A stretch of 64,000 nucleotides of DNA from CADEEN01 sp963783785 (GTDB taxonomy: Bacteria > Pseudomonadota > Gammaproteobacteria > Burkholderiales > Burkholderiaceae_C). Below the pieces are notes generated by a model. The model searched no databases and was not told the DNA's origin. It saw only the letters and a program-made list of their open reading frames with translations. The stretch is from the NCBI GenBank assembly GCA_963783785.1, contig CAWAOQ010000009.1, positions 186,001 to 250,000 of the forward strand, written 5' to 3'. The position numbers and the translations under genes were made by a program. Of the stretch, positions 28,683 to 37,079 are shown one piece after another; within the stretch, counting starts at the first letter, position 1; each line of letters begins with the position of its first letter.

Positions 28683-29327
28683 CTACTGGTTGACCGGGGA
28701 CTTCGGATCGAGCAGCAGTGCCATCAGATGGCGCAGCTGGTCCTCGTCGAGCAGTCCGGCGTGGCCGAAGCGGGGCATGTTCGAGCAGGCCGCATAGGCC
28801 TTGCTGTTCCACATCTTGCCCCAGGTGTACTGCACGATCGCCGCGCTGGCCGGGTCGGCCACGTCCTTCACGCCACGCAGCTTGCCGTAGTTGTAGAGGC
28901 TCGGGCCGAGCGTGCCGTAGGAGATCTCCTGCTTTCCGATCTGGTGGCAGTTGTAGCAGTTGCCGCCGTTGGCCGCGGTGGCCGCCGACGCATCGGACCA
29001 GGTCATGCCGCGGCCGCTTTGTGCGAGCTTCTCCCCTTCGCGCCAGTCGCCGAGATAGCGGCCCCCGGCGGGCCACTTGATCGCGGCCAGGGCCTCGCCT
29101 CGATCTGCTTGGCCAGCGCCTCGGCGGGCGGTTTGTCCGACGAGCACGCCTTCTGCACGGGATCCTGGTTCAGGCGGTCGACCTTGGCGATGCCCTGGTC
29201 GCGGAACGAGGCCTTCAGCATCGCCAGCGCCTGCTGCGTCGAGCGCCGCCGGGGATGGCATCGAGGCACACCCGGCGACGATCACCGCAGCGCCCACGAG
29301 TGCGGAGATCGCAATGGCTCTCTTCAT
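28683..29327 (-). CDS. soxX: SoxX c-type cytochrome with lipobox (two compensating frameshifts)
   Basis: Partner of SoxA in the complex that oxidatively links thiosulfate to SoxY. One CXXCH (NGGNCYNCHQIGKQEI) and the axial Met region SNMPRFGHAG are clear. The N-terminus MKRAIAISALVGAAVIVAGC ends in a lipobox (VAGC), so it may be a lipoprotein. Between about 29095 and 29250 the frame reads Gly/Arg-rich nonsense while another frame reads sensible SoxX sequence (QALAMLKASFRDQGIAKVDR, ACSSDKPPAEALAKQIE), so two opposite indels cancel out. The overall length of 214 residues is normal for the long SoxX type. Confidence 0.9.
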   Translation of the reverse strand: MKRAIAISALVGAAVIVAGCASMPSPAALDAAGAGDAEGLVPRPGHRQGRPPEPGSRAEGVLVGQTARRGAGQADRGEALAAIKWPAGGRYLGDWREGEKLAQSGRGMTWSDASAATAANGGNCYNCHQIGKQEISYGTLGPSLYNYGKLRGVKDVADPASAAIVQYTWGKMWNSKAYAACSNMPRFGHAGLLDEDQLRHLMALLLDPKSPVNQ

Positions 29328-29342
29328 CGTTTGTCTCCGTCC

Positions 29343-30137
29343 TCAGCGCTTGATGGCCGGAGCGCTCGAGACCGCCCCCTTGGCATTGACACCCATGAAC
29401 ACGCCGAGCGCGACAGTCACGTCGGACGCATAGCCGGGGAACGGGAAACGCTGCTGGCGGAAGCAGTCGTTCAGACGCCGTTGCATGGTCCACAGCTCGC
29501 CACTGCTGACGCGGTATGCCGGCCACGAAGCGAAGCCGACGGCGTCGCCAGGGTTCTTGGCCAGTTCCGGCAGGTCCTGCATGCGGATGCGTTTGCCCGG
29601 TTCGCCATGGCACGACGCACACGAGAAATCGTACGGCCCGGCGCGGTAGTAGAAAGCCCGCTTGCCGAGTTCGTACACGCGCCGCTCCTCGGCATGCCCT
29701 TGCGGCAGGGCCAGCTTCTCGCCCCGCGACGCGGCAGAGATCCACGCCGCCAGCGCCTCGATGCTGACCTGTTCGCCGCGGCCGAATGGCGTCTTGGCGA
29801 TCTCCGCGGCGTTGAAGCCCTGCAGCACTTCCATGCAGGTCAGCAGTCGCGACTCGAGGTCCTGCACCTTCTTCGTGTCGGCGAAGTAGCGCGGCATCTC
29901 GACCCAGGCGCCCTTCACGACGCCGGGCCCCTTGCCGAGGTCACAGGCCTCGAGCGAAGCGCTCTTCGGGCCGCGCTTCTGCGTCCACAGGGCCTCGCCC
30001 TTGGCCTCGAACAACTCGGCGGGATTGCCGTCCTCCAGCAACCTGTAGTACTCGGGCACCACGGCAGGTGCCGGCTTCGGTTGCGCCCAGGCCGCCAGCG
30101 GTACCAGCAACGCGCAGACCACCCAGGTTCGCTTCAT
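29343..30137 (-). CDS. soxA: SoxA c-type cytochrome, monoheme type
   Basis: 264 residues with a signal peptide (MKRTWVVCALLVPLAAWAQ). One heme motif, DFSCASCHGEPGKRI, with the Cys ligand that is persulfidated in active SoxA in RRLNDCFRQQRFPFPG. The N-terminal half has cysteines in LEACDLGKG and LLTCMEVLQG (expected disulfide) but no second CXXCH, so this is the monoheme rather than the diheme form. Start after an AAAGGA site. It lies 15 bases upstream of soxX and 25 after soxZ, so soxZAX are one transcript. Confidence 0.95.
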   Translation of the reverse strand: MKRTWVVCALLVPLAAWAQPKPAPAVVPEYYRLLEDGNPAELFEAKGEALWTQKRGPKSASLEACDLGKGPGVVKGAWVEMPRYFADTKKVQDLESRLLTCMEVLQGFNAAEIAKTPFGRGEQVSIEALAAWISAASRGEKLALPQGHAEERRVYELGKRAFYYRAGPYDFSCASCHGEPGKRIRMQDLPELAKNPGDAVGFASWPAYRVSSGELWTMQRRLNDCFRQQRFPFPGYASDVTVALGVFMGVNAKGAVSSAPAIKR

Positions 30138-30162
30138 GGCAATTCCTTTCGCCTCGCGGGCC

Positions 30163-30474
30163 TCAGGCCACCGTGGCTTCGTCGGTGCGCTTGTCGCCCT
30201 TGTTGTCGACCCAGGAAATGGTGATCTTGTCGCCGGCCTTCGCGCCCTTGACGTTGAATTGCAGGAAGGGGTTCTTGGCCACCGCCGGCCCCCACTGCGC
30301 CGTCATCACGGTCTTGCCGTTGTGCTGTGCGGTCACGTCCTGGATGTGCCAGGCGGGGATCGTCTTGCCGGCGGCGTCCTTGCGCTGACCGGTTTCCATC
30401 TCATGGGCCATCAGCACACGCACCGTGGCCTTGTCACCCGCCACTTGAGCGCGAATCTTCATCGGATCTGCCAT
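30163..30474 (-). CDS. soxZ: SoxZ, SoxY partner subunit
   Basis: 103 residues starting MADPMKIRAQVAGDKATVRV at 30474 after AAGGAG with six bases of spacing; the longer frame adds a doubtful six residues. Conserved SoxZ features are HEMETGQRKDAAGKTIPAWH, PAVAKNPFLQFNVKGAKAGD and the immunoglobulin-like end ITISWVDNKGD. With SoxY it forms the sulfur-carrier heterodimer in the periplasm; SoxZ has no signal and rides on SoxY's Tat export. A GC-rich hairpin spacer (30540-30592) separates it from soxY. Confidence 0.95.
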   Translation of the reverse strand: MADPMKIRAQVAGDKATVRVLMAHEMETGQRKDAAGKTIPAWHIQDVTAQHNGKTVMTAQWGPAVAKNPFLQFNVKGAKAGDKITISWVDNKGDKRTDEATVA

Positions 30475-30539
30475 CTCGGTCTCCTTGATCAACGAATAGT
30501 GTTTCAGCGCGGCTCAGGCCAGCGCCGGGCCGCTCCCAA

Positions 30540-30592
30540 GCGGCCTGAGCGCCCCCTCGGGGGGCAGCGAGTAAAGCGAGCGAGGGGCAGAA
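30540..30592. repeat. GC-rich hairpin spacer between soxY and soxZ
   Basis: The spacer contains gcgccccctcggggggcagc followed by gagtaaagcgagcgaggggc. CCCCTC/GAGGGGC and CCCC/GGGG pairings give a strong stem, without a terminal T-run. Very similar elements occur between genes in Burkholderiales genomes. Inside an operon it may lower or stabilise part of the transcript; it is not a clean terminator. Confidence 0.6.
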
Positions 30593-30594
30593 AT

Positions 30595-31063
30595 CTACCC
30601 GCCGCAGCCGCCGAGCGTGACCTTGACTTCCTTCTGCGCGAACAGGACCTTGCCGTCGCCCATCATCGCCACCGCATAGACGTTGGACGATTGCCCCATC
30701 TTCACGCGCGTCGAGATGCTGGGATCGACGGCGTCGGTGAGATCGAACATCGCAGCCAGGATGTTCGGGTTCTTCTCCACCAGCACCAGCAGGCGCTTGG
30801 CGCCCGGCAGCGTCGTCGCAGCGGCGATCGGCACCACCGCGCCGTTCTCGGCGATGTCCGGGCCGGTCACGCGTGACGTCCTTGCTCTCGACCGGCGCGC
30901 CGGCGCCGAGCGCCTTCATCAACTCGGCCATGGTCTTGGCGGCGAAGGCGTTGGCGTTGTAGGCCGCAGCCTGGGCCTGGGCCAGGCCCGGCAACAGGCC
31001 GATCGACGCCAGCATCGCTGCGACCTTGGCCGAATGGGAAAGCATGTCTCGACGCGTGGGCAT
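30595..31063 (-). CDS. soxY: SoxY sulfur-carrier protein (one frameshift)
   Basis: Carries thiosulfate and its intermediates on the Cys of a C-terminal GGCGG, which is intact here (VTLGGCGG then the stop at 30595). The N-terminus MPTRRDMLSHSAKVAAMLAS is a Tat leader, consistent with folded export with SoxZ. Start after AAGGAG. The frame breaks near 30870, between VESKDVT and TGPDIAENGAVVPIAAAT; the total is one base over a multiple of three. Both halves are well conserved SoxY, so an indel error is likely. It is the first sox gene, following a 172-bp spacer after yeeE (31064-31235) that holds no gene and may include the sox promoter. Confidence 0.94.
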
Positions 31064-31235
31064 GAGAAATCTCCTTTATCCGAATACGCAAATGGTCGAG
31101 TCAATCTCAACGAATCCGAACCGGGGCAACCCTAAGCGGCCCAAGCCATCTTGGGCAAATGCCCCGCGATCGGCCGTGTACGCGACGCGGCATCGGCATG
31201 CCGCCCCGCGACACCGGATCCGCCGGCCTCGCGCC

Positions 31236-32363
31236 TCAGTCGTCTTCCTGTTCGAGACGCCAGTGCGTGTAGTGCAGCGTCGCCAGCGATCCGGCGACGA
31301 TGCCGGCCACCGCGATGAAGGATCCGATCGCCAGCGTCGACATGCCCGACAGCCCCTGCCCCACCGTGCAACCCAGTGCCGTGACGCCGCCGAAGCCCAT
31401 CAGCACGGCGCCGCCCAGCTGGTTGCGCATGTCGGTCAACGACGCGAAGCCTTCCCAGCGGAAGGTGCGCGCACGCAGCGATTGGGCCGCGGAACCGAGC
31501 ACCACGCCGATCACGCTGGCGATGCCGAAGGTGGCATGCAGTGACTTGTCGGTCCAGAGCATCAGCAACTCGAGCCCATAGGCCAGCGGCCCGACGAAGC
31601 TCATCGACTCGAGCGTGCGCGAATTGGTGCCGAAGTAGCTGAACTCCAGCGTCTCGGTGTTCTCGCCAAAGCCCAGGTGACCGGTGACATACCAGCCCGC
31701 CGCGATCAGCAACCCGATCACGAGCGCGCCGACGACCTGCGTGGTGTTGGCGCGAAAACGCTTGTCGGCGAACACGAAGGCCAGCAACGCCAGCACCAGC
31801 ACCGCCGCGGTGGCGAGGTGGGCCGCCGCGGGGGCCATGCCCGTCAGTTTGGCCACCGCGGTGGCCAGGCTCTGGTCCTTCCAGCCGAGATCGGCCAGAT
31901 TCAACGCCACCGGATCGAGCAGGCTGGCACGCCACTGCCCGAACAAGCCCTTGAGCGTCATGTACGCCGCAATCGCCACGAACACCAGCACCACCAGCGA
32001 GCGCACGCTGCCATGACCCAGGCGCACCAGGTTCTTGTTGGCACAGCCGCCACCGAGCGTCATGCCGACGCCGAAGGTCAGGCCGCCCACCAGCAGCGAC
32101 AGCCACGGCAACGTCGGGCGCTGGACAATGGCCTTGGCCAGATCGACCTGGCCGGCGAGCGCCAGCAGCGTGACCCCCAGCATCGCCACCGCGATGGCCA
32201 GCAGCCACATCCGCATGCGGCCCCAATGGCCCATGTTGACGATGTCGGCCACCGCGCCCATGACGCAGAAATGGGACTTGTTGGCGATCGCGCCGAAGAC
32301 GAACGCCAGCGCGAAACCGCCCCAGATGACGATCGTCGCGAAGTTGCCTGGTGCTGCCTCCAT
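31236..32363 (-). CDS. YeeE/YedE-family sulfur-compound transporter
   Basis: 375 residues with about ten membrane helices in two repeats. Family signatures are present: the first-repeat SHFCVMGAVADIVNMGHW, FGVGMTLGGGCANKNLVRLG, and the second-repeat GGAVLMGFGGVTALGCTVGQ. YeeE (TsuA) imports thiosulfate through these conserved cysteines. It lies between the unknown periplasmic gene and soxY on the same strand, so it probably serves sulfur uptake or exchange for this pathway. Direction of transport cannot be read from the sequence. Confidence 0.9.
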   Translation of the reverse strand: MEAAPGNFATIVIWGGFALAFVFGAIANKSHFCVMGAVADIVNMGHWGRMRMWLLAIAVAMLGVTLLALAGQVDLAKAIVQRPTLPWLSLLVGGLTFGVGMTLGGGCANKNLVRLGHGSVRSLVVLVFVAIAAYMTLKGLFGQWRASLLDPVALNLADLGWKDQSLATAVAKLTGMAPAAAHLATAAVLVLALLAFVFADKRFRANTTQVVGALVIGLLIAAGWYVTGHLGFGENTETLEFSYFGTNSRTLESMSFVGPLAYGLELLMLWTDKSLHATFGIASVIGVVLGSAAQSLRARTFRWEGFASLTDMRNQLGGAVLMGFGGVTALGCTVGQGLSGMSTLAIGSFIAVAGIVAGSLATLHYTHWRLEQEDD

Positions 32364-32384
32364 CGCTTGCGCCCCCCGCTCTGG

Positions 32385-33262
32385 CTATGGGCCCGCGACC
32401 CCGGCGAGCCGGCCCATTGTCGTGTGGATCGCATCCGGTGCGCGCACGATGCCCATGAACTGGCCCATGCCCAACGCCGGCCACGACAGCGCGATGCGGT
32501 AGCGGCCATACAGCGCGTAGACGTTGTTGCCGACGATGTAGATCTCGTAGGGCAGTGCGGCAACATGGTCCGGGCCGATCTTGCCGGCCCACCACGCCTC
32601 GCCCTGCTCGGGGTCATTGAGCGCAACGCCGATCACCGCCAGGCGACTCTCCGGCATCACGACTTCGTAGACCTTGGCCGTGCCGGCCACGTTCTTGGCG
32701 AGGTTGTCCTGCACCGTGCGCAAGGCCTCGTCGAAGCTGGCGAAGCTGCGCAAGCTCGTTGCGCCCCGAGTCGATGCGCTCCATGCCGATCATGTAGCGA
32801 TAGTTCGCGAGCTCGGCCGCGGGCACGTCGCCACCGAAGCCCGCCCCGGCACCGAGCGCCTTGGCCAGGCGTTCCTGCGCCGAGCGCACCGCGGGCTGAG
32901 CGGCGTCGAAGCCCGCGCGCAGATAGGCGCGGTACCAATACTCCGGATTCATGTACGACACGGTGCCGTCGCTCTTGACGCCGACGCGCAGCGCTGGCGC
33001 CGACGATGGCGACACCGCCGGCGGCACGGACGGCATCGAGCAGTGCCTTGTCGGTGACGACCAGGCTGCCATGCTGTGGCAATCCCTTGGGCTGGTGCCT
33101 GCCGACGACCACGAAACCCTCGGCCTGCAGCTTGCGCTCGACCTGTGCGAGTTGTGTCTTGACGTCGGCGGCGGGCAGCTTCTCGCCACTCACGTAGGGC
33201 GGCAACGCCCAGCAGACGGCGGTCGACACCGTCAGCAGCACGCCCGCGATGAGCTGTCTCAT
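32385..33262 (-). CDS. Unknown periplasmic protein, DUF302-like, in sulfur operon (two frameshifts)
   Basis: Three frames together give about 292 codons, two bases over a multiple of three. Frame one starts MRQLIAGVLLTVSTAVCWAL at 33262, a signal peptide, then DVKTQLAQVERKLQAEGFVV and SLVVTDKALLDAVRAAGG. Frame two has LRVGVKSDGTVSYMNPEYWY and AELANYRYMIGMERIDSGRN. Frame three holds FASFDEALRTVQDNLAKNVA, AWWAGKIGPDHVAALPYEIY and a conserved end. The NPEYW and GF..VG patterns recall DUF302-type proteins, but I do not recognise the family firmly. It lies between a dsrE-like gene and yeeE on the same strand, so a role in periplasmic sulfur chemistry is an inference from context. Confidence 0.65.
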
Positions 33263-33347
33263 GGTCGGCCCCAAGGTTGCGGTTCGCGCCGCAGGCACGC
33301 GCTGATGCTGCGGCAGGAGTCTCGTGCCGCAGCGCCGGCCCGAACGC

Positions 33348-33818
33348 TCAGATGAACAGGCAGACGTCGGTCTCGCCGGCGAATCCCATGAAGGTTGCCG
33401 CGCCACCGTATTCGATGCCGTCGATGAAGTCACTCTTGTCGAACTCGAACAGATCGACCGTCATCTGGCAGGCGATGAACTTGACGTCGGATTCGATGCA
33501 GACTTCGCGCAACTCCTCGAGCGAGGCCACGCCCTTCTTCTTCATCTTGGCCTTCATCATCGTCGTGGCCATCCATTCCATGCCGGGCAGCATCTGCACG
33601 ATGACAGGCATCGGCACCGGCATCGGCATCGCCGGGTTGGCCAGCGGGCTGATCGCGATCCCGCTCAAGTCCTTGCGCAGCAATTGCAGGCCATAGAAGG
33701 TGAAGAAGACCTGCACCTCCCAGCCCAGCGCCGCGGCCGTCGAGGCCAGGATCAGCGGTGGGTACGCCATGTCGAGCGCGCCCTTGGTGGCGATGATCGC
33801 CATTTTCTTTGCAGCCAT
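33348..33818 (-). CDS. DsrE-family membrane-associated sulfurtransferase (DsrE2-like)
   Basis: 156 residues beginning MAAKKMAIIATKGALDMAYP, with the DsrE/F/H fold (AYPPLILASTAAALGWEVQV, CQMTVDLFEFDKSDFIDGIE). A Met/Pro-rich stretch (NPAMPMPVPMPVIVQMLPGM) and Lys-rich loop sit in the middle, as in the DsrE2 type. Cys in VCIESDVKFIAC are candidate persulfide sites. The gene pairs with tusA 46 bases upstream; TusA-DsrE2 modules in sulfur oxidizers pass sulfane sulfur between carriers. Confidence 0.85.
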   Translation of the reverse strand: MAAKKMAIIATKGALDMAYPPLILASTAAALGWEVQVFFTFYGLQLLRKDLSGIAISPLANPAMPMPVPMPVIVQMLPGMEWMATTMMKAKMKKKGVASLEELREVCIESDVKFIACQMTVDLFEFDKSDFIDGIEYGGAATFMGFAGETDVCLFI

Positions 33819-33864
33819 CGAATCTCCAGGTGAATTGGCGCGCGGTTGCAGCGACCTGCGGCGC

Positions 33865-34092
33865 TCAGGCCTTCTTCAGGAAGAAGACGTACTTGTTGTT
33901 CTCGGTGGTCGACGACAGCAGGGCGTTGCCGGTCTGCTCGGCGAAGGCCTCCATGTCGCACACCGACCCGGGGTCGGTGGCGATCACGCGCAGCACCTGG
34001 CCCGACGTCATGCCGGCCAGGGACTTCTTGGTCTTGACGATCGGCATCGGGCAAGCGAGGCCCGAAGCGTCGAATTCCTTGTCAAAGTTCAT
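33865..34092 (-). CDS. tusA: TusA-family sulfur-carrier protein
   Basis: 75 residues with the conserved CPMP motif in LDASGLACPMPIVKTKKSL-type sequence (Cys at residue 14), whose thiol carries a persulfide. The C-terminal pattern ATDPGSVCDMEAFAEQTGNA and FFLKKA is typical. It is preceded by a GGAGAG site. It is the first gene of the co-directional tusA-dsrE-unknown-yeeE-sox run, suggesting cytoplasmic delivery of sulfur to reverse Dsr. Confidence 0.92.
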   Translation of the reverse strand: MNFDKEFDASGLACPMPIVKTKKSLAGMTSGQVLRVIATDPGSVCDMEAFAEQTGNALLSSTTENNKYVFFLKKA

Positions 34093-34167
34093 GCATCTCT
34101 CCGTCGCATTGGCGAAACCCGAGTATTACGTTGGAGCGCGCCGCCCCCGTCTATTACCGCGATGGGT

Positions 34168-34185
34168 GATGGGCCGTAGCCCATC
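34168..34185. terminator. Short hairpin between fadL and tusA
   Basis: GATGGGC (34168-34174) and GCCCATC (34179-34185) form a perfect 7-bp stem around a CGTA loop, 28 bases past the FadL stop and 76 upstream of tusA. There is no T-run on the fadL side, so it is a weak terminator candidate or an operator for tusA. Confidence 0.35.
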
Positions 34186-34213
34186 CGGGTAGTCGGCGCG
34201 CCTGCCAGGCAGC

Positions 34214-35512
34214 TCAGAACTTGCGGCCCCACGCGAAGCCGATGCTGGATTGCTTCATGCCGATGGTCTCGCTGCCGCCCGCGCCTGCTTGCTGGAACAC
34301 GTTGTCGAAGAACGACGCGCCGGTGACGGTCTTGCGCGGCGCCACCATGAAGGCACCGGTGATCTCGTTGTCCTTGTCCAGTGCATAGGTGAAGCCCGCG
34401 GTGTAGTGGTCCTTCATCACCCCCGGCGCCAGGATGTTGAAGGTGACATCGCGCGGGATGATCGGGTTGTCGCCGTGGTTGTAACCGGCGCGCAGCGTCC
34501 AGGCCTCGGACATGCGCCAGGACACACCGAGCTTGAAGACGTCGATGTCCTGCCAGCCGAAGCCGGGGCCGTTGGCGGCACCCAGCGGGGCCACCGGCGG
34601 CTGGCTCGGGTTGCTGACCGACTTGGCGTCGCTGTAGTAGATGCGCCCGTAGTCGAGCGCGATGGTCACCGCCGGTGTCGGCATGAACGCCACGCCGAGG
34701 TTGAAGTTCGACGGGATGTCGAAGCCACCGTTTTCGGCGAACAAGCCCTTGTACTTGTCGAACTCGCTCATGCTCATCTTCGGCGCGTAGGCCGCGCCGA
34801 TCGTCACCATGTCGGTGAGGCGCCCCTGGTAGCCCAGGCGCAGGCCCACGCCGGTGGAGCTGTCGGTGCCCCTGTTCGTGAGATTGCTCGGATCGCCACT
34901 CAGGCTTCCAAACGCTTGCAGGCCGGTCGCCTCGAAGCGCTGGTACCCCAGCAGCAACGACACACCCACGGCATGCTGCGCATTGAGCTTGTAGGCCACG
35001 GTCGGCGCAATGATCAGTTGCATCAGGTCGACGCCGAGCCCGCCGCTGCCGCACAGGATGTTGGCGGGAACAAAGGTTCCGGTCGGGGTCGGGCACTGGA
35101 AATTGCCCTGCGGGTACGAGGTGTTCAGACCGCCGTTGCCATAGACCGACAGGCCCACCGACATGTCGCTGCTCATCATGCGGTTGTAGCCGAACTCGGG
35201 CACCAGAAACGCCGTCTTGCCGCTGTCGACAAAACCATTGATGGGCGTGATCGGCGAGCCGCTGCGTTCGGAGTCGCGCTTGGGCATGAACACGTCGGCG
35301 CCGAGGTCCATGCGGCTGCCGGCAAACACCATCCCGGCGGGGTTGGTGGCGCCGCCGAGGCTGTCCTGCGCCAGCGCGGTGGAGGCGCCGCCCATGCCCT
35401 TGGCCTTGAGGCCGTAGCCGTGCGCGAAGTAGCCGTTGGTGGCGAGCGCCGGGCCGGCGATGCAGGCGGCAACGACGGGAAGGAATCGGAAGATCGATTG
35501 CGAGCGTTTCAT
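34214..35512 (-). CDS. FadL/OmpP1-family outer-membrane transporter
   Basis: Start at 35512 gives MKRSQSIFRFLPVVAACIAG, a signal peptide ending near ALA. The mature protein opens NGYFAHGYGLKAKGMGGAST, the FadL hatch-domain signature, has ten-plus amphipathic strands and ends in GFAWGRKF (terminal Phe). FadL porins admit hydrophobic compounds such as fatty acids or aromatics. Position between the tusA-sox and soe clusters raises the possibility of uptake of hydrophobic sulfur species, but this is inference. The sequence is intact. Confidence 0.88.
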   Translation of the reverse strand: MKRSQSIFRFLPVVAACIAGPALATNGYFAHGYGLKAKGMGGASTALAQDSLGGATNPAGMVFAGSRMDLGADVFMPKRDSERSGSPITPINGFVDSGKTAFLVPEFGYNRMMSSDMSVGLSVYGNGGLNTSYPQGNFQCPTPTGTFVPANILCGSGGLGVDLMQLIIAPTVAYKLNAQHAVGVSLLLGYQRFEATGLQAFGSLSGDPSNLTNRGTDSSTGVGLRLGYQGRLTDMVTIGAAYAPKMSMSEFDKYKGLFAENGGFDIPSNFNLGVAFMPTPAVTIALDYGRIYYSDAKSVSNPSQPPVAPLGAANGPGFGWQDIDVFKLGVSWRMSEAWTLRAGYNHGDNPIIPRDVTFNILAPGVMKDHYTAGFTYALDKDNEITGAFMVAPRKTVTGASFFDNVFQQAGAGGSETIGMKQSSIGFAWGRKF

Positions 35513-35596
35513 GCGTGTCTCCTCGGGTGGGATAGGGTGAGGTTGGTTGTGCGAATCGGTGGTGGAACGTGTTGTGGTGCGGTGCGGTGGCATCGG

Positions 35597-36223
35597 TCAC
35601 CATCGAGCCAGCAAGCGTCCGTCGACGACCTTGCTTTCCCAGCGCTTGAGCGGGCTGTCACCCTTGTCGGTGCATTGCCCCGAGCGAACGTCGAAGACCC
35701 AGCCATGTTTCGGACAGGTCAGCGTGGTACCTTGCAGTGCGAGATGCGGGATGTTGGTGGTCTGGTGCGGGCAACGGCTGTCGAACACCTTCCAGCCGTC
35801 GTCGGCGTGGTGCACGAACAGGCCACGGCCGTCGCAGTCGACGCGCGTCACGCCACCAGGCGCGAGATCGGCGGTGGCCATCACGTCGTGCCACTGCCCC
35901 TCGGCGCCGAGTGCCGCGGGCTGGAACTCCGGCAGGTCCAGCGCCAGGATGATGTCCACCGCCCACACGATCTTGGCCAGGCCCAGCGCCGGAAACGCCA
36001 TCAGCAGCGCATCGAGCACCTCGGCCGGCGTGCAACCGTCGCGCAGCGCACGACCCAGGTACTGGCGAAACCCCCGCTCGGTCTGCGCGTGCACCTTGGT
36101 GATCACCGAGATCAGGTCGCGCGTCTTCGGATCGAGGTGCTTGCCCGCATCCTTCAGGAAACTGAAGTAGTGGCCCATCGCCTCGGGACGGGCCTTGACG
36201 AGAAAGTTCAGCGCGTCGCTCAT
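35597..36223 (-). CDS. Carboxymuconolactone-decarboxylase-like and Rieske fusion protein
   Basis: 208 residues. Residues about 1-95 form an AhpD/CMD-like helical domain (ALNFLVKARPEAMGHYFSFL, TRDLISVITKVHAQTERGFR) that lacks the CXXC of AhpD peroxidases. Residues about 110-208 form a Rieske domain: the cluster ligands are CPH (SRCPHQTTN) and CPKHGW (TLTCPKHGWVFD). Start ATG at 36223 overlaps the UspA stop (ATGA). It is the last gene of the soeABC operon. The Rieske part suggests electron transfer; the fusion could link it to a redox partner of SoeABC or an oxygenase-type reaction. No function can be stated. Confidence 0.75.
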   Translation of the reverse strand: MSDALNFLVKARPEAMGHYFSFLKDAGKHLDPKTRDLISVITKVHAQTERGFRQYLGRALRDGCTPAEVLDALLMAFPALGLAKIVWAVDIILALDLPEFQPAALGAEGQWHDVMATADLAPGGVTRVDCDGRGLFVHHADDGWKVFDSRCPHQTTNIPHLALQGTTLTCPKHGWVFDVRSGQCTDKGDSPLKRWESKVVDGRLLARW

Positions 36224-37076
36224 GTCACTCCATTCTCCGCAGGTAACGGTGAAACGCAAACCAGCACCGGGCACTCGGCCAGGCCGACGACCTTCTGGGC
36301 CACGCTGCCGATCCAGGCGCGCGACAGCCGCGTCGCGCCATGGCGACCGAGCACGATCAGGTCGGCGCCGACACGGCGCGCCGCTTCGAGTATCTGTGCG
36401 TGCGGCTTGCCGGCGAGGACTTCGCCGTCGGCCGCAGCACCCAGTGAGCGCGCATGCGCCACCGCGGCGGCCAGCGCCCGCTGCGCACCGCTGTCAGCGG
36501 GCCCCGCTTCGGCCACGCAGACCACCGCGAGCGGCAGTCCGGCATCGACCGCGACGCGCGCAGCCAGCGCGACGGTTTCCAACGCCACCGCGGCAGGATC
36601 GACGGCGACCAGCACGCGCCGGCGCCAGAACTGCGCCTCCCGCGCGTTGACGAGCACGCTGCAGGGCGCATGGGCGACGACCTTGCTGACCATCTCGCCC
36701 AGCAGCAGGTTGGCCAGCAGGCCGGGGCGGCCGCGGCGGCGGATGATGATCAGGTCGGCCTGCGTCGCCGTGGCCTCGTCGACGATCTCGCGGTAGGGCT
36801 CGGGGCCACGGCGTACCTGGACCGCCAGGCGCACGCCTTGCGCCGCGGCGAGCGCCTGCAGGTGATGCAGCTTGTCGGCGACGACCGCATCGCCGCGCGC
36901 CGCGAGTTCGGGCGCCACCGCGTCGTACTCCGGGTTGCCGACCATCGGCAGCACGGTGGCCAACGGCTCGCCGCGGCGCGCGGCCAGCGCCAATGCCACG
37001 CGCTCGGCGCCGACGTCGAACTCCGAATGCTCGGTGGCCAGCAGCGGCCGGGCGAAGACGGCGGTGGCGGCAGTCA
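36220..37076 (-). CDS. Tandem universal stress protein (UspA)
   Basis: 285 residues, two UspA domains. The first starts VFARPLLATEHSEFDVGAER and has ADLIIIRRRGRPGLLANLLL; the second has WRRRVLVAVDPAAVALETVA and ADLIVLGRHGATRLSRAWIG with the ATP-binding G-X-G-type loop near GSVAQKV. Such proteins help cells survive energy or redox stress. It begins three bases after the membrane gene's stop and overlaps the CMD-Rieske start, so it is translationally coupled within the soe operon. Confidence 0.85.
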
Positions 37077-37079
37077 TTT

